From an uncultured Spirochaetales bacterium (GTDB lineage Bacteria; Spirochaetota; Spirochaetia; Sphaerochaetales; Sphaerochaetaceae): a DNA stretch of 64,000 nucleotides. The position numbers were made by a program, and so were the translations under genes. Positions 63,909 to 64,000 of this stretch are shown here, one piece after another (the first letter of the stretch is position 1; every line of letters begins with the position of its first letter). The stretch is from positions 1-64,000 of the forward strand of contig CACYEI010000041.1 in the NCBI GenBank assembly GCA_902773355.1, written 5' to 3'. Below the pieces are notes generated by a model. It saw only the letters and a program-made list of their open reading frames with translations, had not been told where the DNA came from and searched no databases.

Positions 63909-64000
63909 ATGAAAAATCGCTTATTTCTTTCAATTCTTCTTTTTTTAATGGTTTTTGTATCATGTCCTAACGGGCCAGATGTACCGTTAGCAAATGTGAA
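63909..64000 (+). CDS. Lipoprotein gene, 3' end outside window
   Basis: Only about 30 codons are present. They start at ATG 63909 with AAAGGAGATA upstream and encode a lipoprotein signal: MKNRLFLS, hydrophobic core, then VFVSCPNG with the lipidated Cys near residue 19. The frame is open to the window end. The 111-base gap before it is very AT-rich and contains the palindrome ATGTATACAT, but I see no convincing promoter. The product is unknown. Confidence 0.7.
   Translation, partial: MKNRLFLSILLFLMVFVSCPNGPDVPLANV

Overview
The window is a gene-dense, strongly AT-rich chromosomal segment (roughly 30 % GC by eye) of a diderm bacterium, almost certainly a spirochaete of the Treponema/Spirochaetaceae type. 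The main evidence is the spirochaete form of the V-type ATPase operon (E, a DUF2764-like protein, A, B, D, I, K), a PnrA/BMP-type nucleoside transporter, an LptD-like outer-membrane protein directly after uvrA, and several lipoproteins with loose spirochaetal lipoboxes. No insertion sequence, phage, CRISPR array or rRNA operon is visible. Nearly all genes lie on the + strand. The exceptions are glnS and serC.

Layout: 1-2.5 kb holds two overlapping genes for membrane-anchored proteins built from the same beta-alpha repeats. 2.45-3.2 kb holds a tRNA-Asn with a near-consensus promoter, followed by a small outer-membrane-like protein. 3.2-11.1 kb holds uridine phosphorylase and the V-ATPase operon. 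11.1-16.1 kb holds a nucleoside-type BMP ABC transporter whose binding protein and ATPase/permeases have separate promoters. 16.2-26.6 kb holds ispG, uvrA, lptD, phoH, pgpH and ybeY. 26.6-30.7 kb holds a secreted 5'-nucleotidase, a lipoprotein with an HExxH zinc-protease motif and a secreted protein. 30.7-37.2 kb is a sugar locus: SLC45-like MFS transporter, YihQ-type GH31 glycosidase, MelB-like symporter and ROK repressor. 37.2-45 kb holds glnS(-), a PfkB kinase, an HtrA protease, uvrB, serC(-) and rpe. 45-56.9 kb holds recA, scpA, scpB, an rluB-like gene, cmk, rpsA, a TPR protein, a lipoprotein, dprA, a xer recombinase, hslV, hslU and a degenerate flhF-like gene. 56.9-63.8 kb holds gap, pgk, tpiA, secG, an orphan flavodoxin-like gene, a parvulin, nusB, map and a phosphoribosyltransferase. 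The last 90 bases begin another lipoprotein gene.

How the parts may work together (inference): secreted nucleotidase, nucleoside ABC transporter and uridine phosphorylase would form a nucleoside-scavenging route. The V-ATPase rotor subunit carries the Thr-Gln/Gln/Glu ligand pattern of sodium-binding rings, and the MelB-like symporter carries the Asp pair of sodium-coupled melibiose transporters, so a sodium cycle is plausible.

The points most worth a second look are: (i) the GH31 enzyme, which keeps four of the five residues of the sulfoquinovosidase signature as I recall it but has Gln where the sulfonate-binding Arg should be; (ii) a FlhF-like protein with an intact P-loop but altered G3 and G4 motifs, located after dprA-xer-hslVU where several bacteria start a flagellar operon; (iii) the paired beta-alpha-repeat membrane proteins; and (iv) at least five genes without a Shine-Dalgarno sequence whose ATG lies 6-8 nt after a -10 box, suggesting leaderless transcripts.

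No stretch longer than 300 bases lacks a gene. The longest gaps, near 35,950-36,050 and 63,800-63,908, are only about 110 bases.
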